Shown in pieces: positions 1 to 6,770 of a DNA stretch of 15,187 bases. The translations under genes were made by a program, and so were the position numbers. Position 1 is the stretch's first letter, and the number at the start of each line of letters is the position of its first letter. The stretch is from Planctomycetaceae bacterium UBA969 (GTDB lineage Bacteria; Planctomycetota; Planctomycetia; Gemmatales; Gemmataceae). The notes beneath the pieces are model-generated. The model did no database searches, was not told where the DNA came from, and was given only the letters and a program-made list of their open reading frames with translations. The stretch lies in assembly GCA_002303765.1 (NCBI GenBank), contig DBCB01000058.1:1-15187 (forward strand), read 5' to 3'.

Positions 1-497
1 GCGAACTATGGCTCGACAAAGCCATCGGCTTCGACAAAATCATTGGCGGTTGCTGCCTTTATCTTATCGTGGGCACGATCTGGGCTTATGTCTACGGCAT
101 GGTGGAAGAATTCTCCCCCGGATCCTTTGCAGTTGCAAATATGAAATTTCTTGATGATGAAGATGGCACCTATAATCATCATGTCCGTAGCTCTGTTCTT
201 CTTTACTTCAGTTTTATCACCCTAACCACCGTAGGCTTTGGCGATGTGACTCCTCTTGCTCCCATTGCACGAACCATAGTTTGGCTAGAAGCTGTGTTTG
301 GTCAGTTTCTTGTTACGGTTTTACTTGCAAGACTTGTCAGCCTTTATCTCGATTACTCAAAAGATCAAACCAAAGCCATCAAAAGTCTGGAAGAAAAAGT
401 TGAGGATATCCCAATCCCTAGCGAAAAGTATCACCCTAGACATAAAGCTTATCAAACCGCAGATGAAGATACCAATTTTGAGCGCAATGCCGCTTAG
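1..497 (+). CDS. Two-TM potassium-channel-like protein (5' truncated)
   Basis: The reading frame is open from the window edge (first whole codon at position 3) to TAG at 495-497, giving 164 residues of a gene that begins upstream. Visible in order are a hydrophobic segment (about residues 13-35, IIGGCCLYLIVG...), an extracytoplasmic stretch, a pore helix with the selectivity-filter motif TTVGFGDVTP, a second membrane helix (IVWLEAVFGQFLVTVLLARL) and a charged tail (DQTKAIKSLEEKVEDIP) that may form a short coiled coil. TVGFGD is a common variant of the K+ channel signature TVGYGD, so this fits the Ion_trans_2 two-helix pore family in the cytoplasmic membrane. An internal GTG at 69 lies inside the first membrane helix and is unlikely to be the start. 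The next gene follows after 68 bp on the same strand. Ion selectivity and gating ligand are not shown by the sequence. Confidence 0.85.
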   Translation, partial: ELWLDKAIGFDKIIGGCCLYLIVGTIWAYVYGMVEEFSPGSFAVANMKFLDDEDGTYNHHVRSSVLLYFSFITLTTVGFGDVTPLAPIARTIVWLEAVFGQFLVTVLLARLVSLYLDYSKDQTKAIKSLEEKVEDIPIPSEKYHPRHKAYQTADEDTNFERNAA

Positions 498-565
498 CTT
501 ATATTTCCTTGGTAAATCCAATCAAAGCATGGCAGAATAATTTCCTCACCCTGAGGTAAAAAACC

Positions 566-1678
566 ATGAACCCTGTTGCAACTTCCCGCGTTTTTTCTAT
601 CGATGCCTATCGTGGCTTCACTATGCTTGCAATGATTTCGGGCGGCATGGGCTTGGGCAAACTTCTCAAAGATCCCAACTGGGGATGGCTTGCAGATCAA
701 TTCACCCATCGCGAATGGGTCGGATGTACCTTCTGGGATTTGATCCAACCTTCATTCATGTTTTTGGTAGGCGTATCGATGCCTGTGGCTTTTGGTTTGC
801 GAATGGATCGGTGCGAAACATGGGCGGTTCAATTGCAACACGCTTTTAAAAGAGCGTTCCTACTAATCCTTCTGGGCGTGCTTCTTGATTCCATGAGCAA
901 GCCGGAACCTATTGTGCAATTCATCAGGGTGCTTCAACAAATCGCAATGGGTTACATCATTGCTTTTTTCACACTCACACTAAGTTGGAAAAAACAATTA
1001 TCAGTGGCAGTGGGTTGCTTACTGCTTCATACCGCATTGCATTTACTTTTTGGATATTACAAAGGCGAGGGCTACGACCCTTGGGAGCGGGACAAAAACA
1101 TTGGTTACATTCTTGATTCACATTTAAGCCATTTCTTCACCTCGCTTGGTTACCCAACAGTATTTCCAAATAGTACCGGGGGTTATGCAACCCTTAATGC
1201 ACTTTCAGCATCTGCAACGATTATTTTTGGCTGCATGATCGGAAGAATGTTTCGTGAGCAGTGGGAAGTAAAAGTACAAATTAAAACCTTGGTACTAGCA
1301 GGCTTAGCAGGGCTGGCATTGGGATGGGGTTTAAGTTTTCCAATTCCCATGGTGAAGAAAATCTGGACCGCCTCTTTTGGGTTGTTTGCAGCAGGGTGGA
1401 CCTGCCTGATTTTTGCATTCTTTCACTCATTGACGGAGGGCCTTGGTAAAAAAGCCTGGGCCAACCCCTTCATGATTGCAGGGATGAACTCGATCTTCCT
1501 GTATATGTCTGCGGGAATTCTCACCGGGCAATTTCGCAACCTGCTCATGCCTTTCACCAGCCACGCTTTAACAGGCTTGGGCAATTGGGGCCCGGTGCTT
1601 TTAGCACTTTTGGTGGTCTGTTGCCATTGGTCGCTTGCTTACTGGTTGTATAAGAAAAAAATATTCTTCAAAATATAA
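566..1678 (+). CDS. HGSNAT/DUF5009-type membrane acyltransferase family protein
   Basis: This 370-residue polytopic protein starts at ATG 566 behind a GAGG Shine-Dalgarno (553-556). The N-terminus RVFSIDAYRGFTM is the family hallmark (R..SxDxxRGxxM), followed by HREWVGCTFWDLIQPSFMF and a glycine-containing second helix (FLVGVSMPVAF). About ten hydrophobic stretches run to the C-terminus. The family includes heparan-alpha-glucosaminide N-acetyltransferase, which moves acetyl from acetyl-CoA across a membrane to an amino sugar. His48 aligns, by my reading, with the proposed catalytic histidine of human HGSNAT. The real acceptor is unknown; a role in modifying envelope or extracellular glycans is inference. 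A weak 7-bp hairpin lies downstream at 1708-1726. The gene may be cotranscribed with the channel gene, but nothing links their functions. The family call is good, the exact reaction is not. Confidence 0.8.
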   Translation: MNPVATSRVFSIDAYRGFTMLAMISGGMGLGKLLKDPNWGWLADQFTHREWVGCTFWDLIQPSFMFLVGVSMPVAFGLRMDRCETWAVQLQHAFKRAFLLILLGVLLDSMSKPEPIVQFIRVLQQIAMGYIIAFFTLTLSWKKQLSVAVGCLLLHTALHLLFGYYKGEGYDPWERDKNIGYILDSHLSHFFTSLGYPTVFPNSTGGYATLNALSASATIIFGCMIGRMFREQWEVKVQIKTLVLAGLAGLALGWGLSFPIPMVKKIWTASFGLFAAGWTCLIFAFFHSLTEGLGKKAWANPFMIAGMNSIFLYMSAGILTGQFRNLLMPFTSHALTGLGNWGPVLLALLVVCCHWSLAYWLYKKKIFFKI

Positions 1679-1707
1679 AATCAATTCTTTTATACCTGCC
1701 TAAACCG

Positions 1708-1726
1708 CCAAATCCCAAAGATTTGG
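1708..1726. other. Short inverted repeat downstream of the acyltransferase gene
   Basis: CCAAATC (1708-1714) and GATTTGG (1720-1726) form a perfect 7-bp stem with a 5-nt loop, 30 bp after the stop codon. No T-run follows, so it is at most a weak terminator or an mRNA 3'-end stabiliser. The rest of the 1679-1919 gap is AT-rich. It holds a second loose inverted repeat (ACTCAA 1760-1765 with TTGAGT 1782-1787, then a T-run at 1796-1800) and no convincing ORF. Confidence 0.3.
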
Positions 1727-1919
1727 TAATTTGCACAAAATAGTTGCATTAAAAGCTTTACTCAAATTACTGTCTTTAAACTTGAGTTAGTGAAATTTTT
1801 CTCAAAAAATCTGTTCCCCATGTCTTTGAAATGTCGATCTGTTTGTAACGATTGTGTCAATTATCCCAATTTTTAGGCTGGTTTTAAAAATGGATTGGGA
1901 TTTATTTTAGGGGTTAACA

Positions 1920-4745
1920 ATGGTTAAAAGGTTAATAAAATCCAAATTTTTCAAACTAATGCTAGAGCCATTGGAAAATAGAACAGTACCAGTTGCAGGA
2001 GTACTTTTTGTACCCGCAAACCCAGCCACCATTCCCACGGGTTTAAACCCCGATTGGATAGATACTGGTGATGTGAACGATGATGGTCGGTTGGATGTGG
2101 TGGTTGCCAATTTTAGTTCAAGCAATGTTAGTGTGTTTTTGGGGAATGGCGATGGCACCTATCAAAGCCCTTTAACTTTTCCTGTTTCCGCTAACCCTAG
2201 TTCGTTGCTTGTTACTGACCTGAATGATGATTGTAAACTGGACATTGTCACATCCAGCTTTAGCGCAAACAATATTTGCGCATTATTGAATACTGGGTTA
2301 AATGGGGCTAGCACGGTCTCATTTAGTGCTCCAATTCTTTCGGCCGCAGGGAATGGTATCAAAGCCATTGCGCCATATGATTCCAATGGAGATGGCAGTA
2401 CAGATTTAGTGATTGCCAACAGTGGTTCCAACAATATTAGCCTGATCATCAGTAACAAAAATGGAACATTTGGTAACGAAAGAACCTTTGCGGTTGGCAC
2501 AGCACCAGTTGCGTTGGCGGTGGGCGATATCAACAATGATGGAACTGCCGATGTGGTGGTGGCAAATAGCGGATCCAACAATATTAGTGTGCTTGTTAGA
2601 AATGAAGATCCAGGATGTATATTCGAGCGCCAGGCGATTTATGATGTTGGAACCAACCCAAGCTCACTGGCCCTTGGTGATGTAAACCGTGATTCATTTT
2701 TGGATGTGGTTGTGACCAATCGTGATTCCAATAATGTCAGCCTACTATTAGGGAATGGAAATGGGACATTTAAAGCCCAGAGCACTCTTTCGGTAGGCAT
2801 AAGCCCCACCTCGGTTGCTATTGGAGATTTAAATGGGGATGCGTTCCTAGATTTTGTGGTTGCAAATAGTGGTTCTGATAACATTAGTATTTTTCTGGGA
2901 AATGGAAACGGAACTTTTGCGTCCCAGATTAATTACAAATCTCAGTTTGGGCCAGCATTTGTAAAGCTTGCTAATGTCAACGGCCCAAATGCATTCATGG
3001 CGGATATTTTGATAGCGGATTTAACATCCAATGATGTCCGGATTTTGTTGAATTCAGAACCAACTGCCTCAAATATTAGCTTTATCACAATTGCTTCTGG
3101 TGCTTCGAGTGGAGCAGCTTTTACCATTCAGCCTGTTCTTTCGGTGTTGGATGCTTTTGGTAATTCGATTCCAGGTTACACAGCCCCGGTAACAATGACG
3201 GTAAGTGCAGGTGCGACTATTGTCGGCACCGCAACGGTGAATGCCGTTGCAGGGGTTGCCACTTTTGCAAATGTTGGAATCAGTGGATTAGCAGGCACCC
3301 CATATACCCTTACATTTAGTTCTGGCTCATTGGCCCCAGCCACGCAAGTAATAATCCCAACGGTGGGTGCTCCAACTCAATTGACACTTTCCGTAAATGC
3401 TGCAGGCGGTTTGACTCGTTCTGGGTTCAGTGCTCAACCAGGAAGTGTGATTACCTTTACTGACTATTGGTTTCCTGGCTCCACAAATGGAGAATCTTTT
3501 CCTACCCAACCAGTTGTGCTAATAAAAGATTCAGGGGGAAATACAATCACAACCAGTAATGCGTTGGTAACACTTACCGCAAGTTCGGGTGCGACTTTGA
3601 ATGGAAATACAGTCGTAAGTGCGATTGCTGGAAAAGCAACCTTTACAAATGTTGGTGTCAACGGGTTGGCAGGTACCCAATACACATTGACATATAGTTC
3701 GCCTGGTTTAGCTTCGGTGACGCAAACTATAGGTAATGGAATTAATGGAACAGGTTCAGGGGGTATAGGTGGCCCAAATTCCAGAATCAATTCATCCACT
3801 GTTTTTGCCGTCGGTCCGGGTTCTTCACCTAATTCTTATTCCACACCAAATTTCAAAGTTTACAATTCTGCAAGTACAAGTCCTTCCACTCCCATAGCTT
3901 CCATTAACGCTTACAGTTCCCAATTTACCGGTGGTGTGGTTACCGCAATGGGTGACATCAACCATGATGGCTATATTGACCTGATTGTGGGTGCGGGTGA
4001 GGGTGGTGGTCCTCATATCAAGGTCTATTCAGGCACTGATTTTTCAACCTTGCTTTACAATTTCTTTGCCTTCGAAACTAACTTCTCCGGCGGAGTTACC
4101 GTTGCCTCTGCAGATATCAATGGTGATTATTACGACGATATTATTGTTGGGGCTGGAGTTGGTGGTGGCCCAAGAGTTATAGCATTTAGCGGGCAAAACC
4201 TTAATGTGCTACAGGACTTTTTCGCCTTTGAATCCGATTTCACGGGTGGAACCCATATAGCCACAGGTCTGATCAATTCGGATGGCATCTATGACATCGT
4301 TGTGGGTGCTGGTGCAGGCGGAGGACCAAGGGTAAAAACTTTTGATGGATCCAACCTGAATGTGATCAATGACTTTTTTGCGTTTGAAACATCCTTTACC
4401 GGTGGTGTTTATGTAAGTGCCGGTAATTTTGGCGGTGGAACAATGGATCGAATTGTGGTCGGGGCGGGCTCTGGGGGTGCCCCATTTGTGCGTTTATTTG
4501 ACCAAAATGGCGCAATGCTTCAGAATTTTCTTGCTTATGCTTCCAACTTCACCGGCGGCGTAAGGGTGGCCACTGGTTTGACATCATCAACCGCATCCAG
4601 TGCGGATATTATTACCGGACCAGGCATTGGGGCCACGCCAAATTTGCGTTCCTACAATTCGCAAGGGCAGCTAACGCAGTTGGATTTCCTTGCATTTAAT
4701 CAGGCATTCTCGGGTGGAATTTTCGTGGGCGGCAGAGGCTTCTAA
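1920..4745 (+). CDS. Secreted FG-GAP/VCBS double-propeller protein with Ig-like repeats and LExLExRxxP N-terminus
   Basis: A 941-residue protein starting at ATG 1920 behind TAGGGG (1908-1913). The N-terminus has no classical signal peptide; residues 15-27 read LEPLENRTVPVAG, the LExLExRxxP type seen at the start of many exported planctomycete proteins. Residues about 45-380 hold seven FG-GAP/VCBS repeats with Ca2+-loop motifs such as DVNDDGRLD and DINNDGTAD, fitting a seven-bladed integrin-like propeller. Residues about 383-605 hold two Ig-like beta-sandwich repeats (the 424-476 and 550-602 cores match without gaps). A Gly/Asn-rich linker leads to a second propeller at about 626-941, with the repeat pattern FxGG...DINxDGYxDIIVGAGxGGGP. 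The same C-terminal module ends the next gene. A cell-surface or extracellular adhesion or scaffold role is likely; the ligand is unknown. Several antisense ORFs overlap it and are by-products of the repeats. Confidence 0.88.
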   Translation: MVKRLIKSKFFKLMLEPLENRTVPVAGVLFVPANPATIPTGLNPDWIDTGDVNDDGRLDVVVANFSSSNVSVFLGNGDGTYQSPLTFPVSANPSSLLVTDLNDDCKLDIVTSSFSANNICALLNTGLNGASTVSFSAPILSAAGNGIKAIAPYDSNGDGSTDLVIANSGSNNISLIISNKNGTFGNERTFAVGTAPVALAVGDINNDGTADVVVANSGSNNISVLVRNEDPGCIFERQAIYDVGTNPSSLALGDVNRDSFLDVVVTNRDSNNVSLLLGNGNGTFKAQSTLSVGISPTSVAIGDLNGDAFLDFVVANSGSDNISIFLGNGNGTFASQINYKSQFGPAFVKLANVNGPNAFMADILIADLTSNDVRILLNSEPTASNISFITIASGASSGAAFTIQPVLSVLDAFGNSIPGYTAPVTMTVSAGATIVGTATVNAVAGVATFANVGISGLAGTPYTLTFSSGSLAPATQVIIPTVGAPTQLTLSVNAAGGLTRSGFSAQPGSVITFTDYWFPGSTNGESFPTQPVVLIKDSGGNTITTSNALVTLTASSGATLNGNTVVSAIAGKATFTNVGVNGLAGTQYTLTYSSPGLASVTQTIGNGINGTGSGGIGGPNSRINSSTVFAVGPGSSPNSYSTPNFKVYNSASTSPSTPIASINAYSSQFTGGVVTAMGDINHDGYIDLIVGAGEGGGPHIKVYSGTDFSTLLYNFFAFETNFSGGVTVASADINGDYYDDIIVGAGVGGGPRVIAFSGQNLNVLQDFFAFESDFTGGTHIATGLINSDGIYDIVVGAGAGGGPRVKTFDGSNLNVINDFFAFETSFTGGVYVSAGNFGGGTMDRIVVGAGSGGAPFVRLFDQNGAMLQNFLAYASNFTGGVRVATGLTSSTASSADIITGPGIGATPNLRSYNSQGQLTQLDFLAFNQAFSGGIFVGGRGF
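3189..3725 (+). repeat. Tandem Ig-like domain repeat within the 941-aa protein
   Basis: The segments at 3189-3347 and 3567-3725 encode two 53-residue cores that align without gaps; I count 33 identical residues. Both run from VT(M/L)T through AGxATFxNVGxxGLAGTxYTLT to xTQ. This is the bacterial Ig-like type found in adhesins and invasin-like proteins. The second copy is preceded by a longer insert (about residues 484-549) with no counterpart in the first. Confidence 0.8.
3795..4742 (+). repeat. C-terminal FG-GAP propeller module, copy 1
   Basis: Codes for residues 626-941. Five full repeats with D(I/L)N.DG..D-like loops and VGAGxGGGP turns are separated by FFAFExxFTGG-like strands; a sixth unit is split between the start of the module (VFAVGPGSS...FKVYNS) and the last 18 residues (FLAFNQAFSGGIFVGGRG). 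It is paralogous over its whole length to the module at 5744-6694. Repeats four and five have lost the canonical acidic loop (GNFGGGTMD, GLTSSTASSAD), and the protease copy has lost it in the same places. Confidence 0.8.
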
Positions 4746-4794
4746 GTTGCCTAAAGCAATAAATCTTTCCTAAAACCTGCACGTCGCCTGAATT

Positions 4795-4809
4795 AATGAT
4801 ACAATCATT
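4795..4809. other. Small AT-rich hairpin between the two FG-GAP genes
   Basis: AATGAT (4795-4800) and ATCATT (4804-4809) pair as a 6-bp stem around a 3-nt loop, followed by an AT-rich stretch. It sits 50 bp after the first stop codon and 24 bp before the strong ribosome binding site at 4833-4838. It is too AT-rich to be a convincing terminator, so the two genes may share a transcript. Confidence 0.2.
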
Positions 4810-4843
4810 TTAATTATTCTGATCATCTTTTCAGGAGGATATC

Positions 4844-6697
4844 ATGAGAAAGACAATTACACCGAAAAGAAACCAATCAAAGCGAATCCTCCCGATTCTT
4901 GAAATACTTGAAAGCAGAGAAACGCCAGTCGTTGGCGCTTTTGCTGATGCCCCGGTTACCCTGGCACCCCAGTATGATGGGGTGGTTCTTATCAACGCAA
5001 TTGATGGCGCTCAAGCTTTCATTGGCACGGGCAGCCTTTTAGTCGATAGAACCTTCATTCTTACCGCTGCGCATGTCGTCACCAATAATAGTGGCACCAA
5101 GCTTTCTGGAACAATCGATTTCGTAACCGCTGGTGGAACCCAAAGTATCATCTATACCACTGATGATGTTTTCATTGTTAACGGGTATGATCCAAACGAT
5201 GATAACACGATTGTTCCCAACGATGTGGCACTTATACGAATCAACGGTGTCGTTCCATCTGGCATTCAAGGATATGATATCTACCGTCTGCATGATGAAA
5301 TCGGGCAAAACTTTACCATGGTGGGGTATGGCCAAACGGGAGATGGCGCAACCGGCGAGATCGATGGCTCTTCCGGAACTAAAAGAGTGGGCACCAATAC
5401 TTTTGAAGCCACTGACAATTTAACCGAAGGGGCAGCCTATTTCCGCAATCTGGCCTACGACTTTGATGATGGAACCTCTGCAGAAAACACCTTCACCAAT
5501 GACTACAATATTCCTTCAACTCTGGGGATTTTTAGCGGTGCAACTTTGGTTGAAACCGCAGTGGGCGCTGGCGATTCTGGTGGTCCTGCCTTCATCAACA
5601 CTTCTTCCGGTTTGACCATTGCTGGAATTGTAAGTGGCTCAACGGATGATAGTAAGTTTGGTTCTATCGGATCTTATGCTAGGGTTTCTGCCTTTGCCAG
5701 AGCCATCGATCTCATCGTTGGTACCCCTGTTAGCAATCGCGTTACAACCACGAATTTTGCTGCAAGCCCTGGTGCAGGCAATGGTTCTTTCTCTTCCCCC
5801 AATGTACATGTTTATGATTCCACCGTAACCAATCCGACCGAATTCGTTGCAGATATTCAAGCCTATAGCTCTGCATTCACAGGCGGCTTTACTATTGCAA
5901 TGGGCGATGTCAACCGCGATGGCTTTGTCGATATCATCACCGGCCCCGGCCCAGGTGGCGGCCCTAATATCAAAGTATTCTCCGGTGCAGATTACACCAC
6001 CGTCCTCTACAACTTCTTTGCTTTCGAATCCTCCTTCACTGGGGGTGTTACACTCGCTTCTGCAGATATCAACTTCGATGGCTACGATGATATGCTGGTT
6101 GGAGCTGGCCCAGGAGGCGGCCCCCGAGTCACTGTTTTCAGTGGCCTTAATGGTTCCATTCTTTTAGATTTCTTTGCTTTTGAATCTACCTTCACTGGGG
6201 GTGTCAATCTCGCAGCAGGTTTGATCGATAGCGATTCCAATTACGATATCATCATCGGCGCAGGGGCAGGGGGCGGGCCCAGAATCAAAGTAGTTTCCGG
6301 TGCTAACCTTTCTGTAATACAAGATTTCTTCGCTTATGATCCTACTTTCTTAGGTGGTGTTTATGTAGGGTCAGGAAACATCGGCGGCGGGGCATTTGAC
6401 AAAGTACTGGTAGGCGCTGGGGCAGGTGGTGGCCCTAATGTGCGGGTCTTTGATAGCAGCGCAAACATGGTGCAAAACTTCTTCGCCTATGACGTGGGCT
6501 TTTCTGGTGGCGTTCGTGTTTCTACCGGCTTGATGTCCCCTAATTCCACCAGTGCAGATATCATCACTGGCGCAGGAATAGGCGGGGGACCTAATGTCAG
6601 CACCTTTAATTCTCTTAACCAGCCTTTCCCGCTCAACTTCTTCGCTTTTGATTCCTCCTTTGTTGGGGGGATCTTTGTCGCAGGCAGGGCTTCCTAA
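4844..6697 (+). CDS. Secreted trypsin-like serine protease with C-terminal FG-GAP propeller
   Basis: A 617-residue protein with a strong AGGAGG site (4833-4838) five bases before ATG 4844. The N-terminus repeats the export-type motif as LEILESRETPVVGA (residues 19-32). Residues about 45-292 form an S1-family protease: His77 in LTAAH, Asp127 in NDVALIRI and Ser245 in GDSGGPA make a complete catalytic triad, so it should be active. Ala239 occupies the position of trypsin Asp189, so cleavage after Arg/Lys is not expected (inference by alignment). Residues about 301-617 are a propeller of the same type as the end of the previous gene, with Ca2+-loop motifs DVNRDGFVD and DINFDGYDD. The paralogous ends and the 98-bp gap suggest a pair acting at the same extracellular or surface location. 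The substrate is unknown; processing of neighbouring surface proteins is one possibility. Confidence 0.9.
   Translation: MRKTITPKRNQSKRILPILEILESRETPVVGAFADAPVTLAPQYDGVVLINAIDGAQAFIGTGSLLVDRTFILTAAHVVTNNSGTKLSGTIDFVTAGGTQSIIYTTDDVFIVNGYDPNDDNTIVPNDVALIRINGVVPSGIQGYDIYRLHDEIGQNFTMVGYGQTGDGATGEIDGSSGTKRVGTNTFEATDNLTEGAAYFRNLAYDFDDGTSAENTFTNDYNIPSTLGIFSGATLVETAVGAGDSGGPAFINTSSGLTIAGIVSGSTDDSKFGSIGSYARVSAFARAIDLIVGTPVSNRVTTTNFAASPGAGNGSFSSPNVHVYDSTVTNPTEFVADIQAYSSAFTGGFTIAMGDVNRDGFVDIITGPGPGGGPNIKVFSGADYTTVLYNFFAFESSFTGGVTLASADINFDGYDDMLVGAGPGGGPRVTVFSGLNGSILLDFFAFESTFTGGVNLAAGLIDSDSNYDIIIGAGAGGGPRIKVVSGANLSVIQDFFAYDPTFLGGVYVGSGNIGGGAFDKVLVGAGAGGGPNVRVFDSSANMVQNFFAYDVGFSGGVRVSTGLMSPNSTSADIITGAGIGGGPNVSTFNSLNQPFPLNFFAFDSSFVGGIFVAGRAS
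5744..6694 (+). repeat. C-terminal FG-GAP propeller module, copy 2
   Basis: Codes for residues 301-617 of the protease. It matches the module at 3795-4742 blade by blade: AYSSAFTGG, FFAFESSFTGG, FFAFESTFTGG, FFAYDPTFLGG, FFAYDVGFSGG, then the closing FFAFDSSFVGG...GRAS. As in copy 1, the first and last segments look like two halves of one blade. The glycine-rich VGAGxGGGP turns are better conserved here than in copy 1. Confidence 0.8.
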
Positions 6698-6727
6698 TTT
6701 CATGCTACTAAATCGCCAATTGCGGTT

Positions 6728-6765
6728 ATGATATCTAATAGATTTCCTTTCATCTATTGGATCAT
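6728..6765 (+). promoter_or_regulatory. Leader hairpin just upstream of the kinase start codon
   Basis: ATCTAATAGAT (6733-6743) pairs with ATCTATTGGAT (6752-6762) over 11 bp, ten Watson-Crick pairs and one U-G, around an 8-nt loop. ATG (6728-6730) can add three pairs with CAT (6763-6765) across a 2-nt bulge. The structure ends five bases before ATG 6771. The only Shine-Dalgarno-like bases, GGA at 6759-6761, lie inside the right arm. Control of kinase translation is inference; no T-run follows, so it is not an intrinsic terminator. Confidence 0.4.
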
Positions 6766-6770
6766 TAGTA

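Noticed and set aside
494..748. Minus-strand open frame over the gap and start of the acyltransferase gene
   Set aside because: It is antisense to the strongly supported family N-terminus at 566 onward, and the product resembles nothing I recognise.
2101..2940. Repeated DNA such as CCAACAATATTAG as an independent repeat element
   Set aside because: The repeats fall in register with the FG-GAP blades of the protein and are explained by coding for SNNIS/ANSGS segments.
3464..3799. Minus-strand open frame inside the Ig-like region
   Set aside because: It is antisense to clear tandem Ig-like repeats; the long frame is a by-product of their Thr/Ala/Gly-rich codons.
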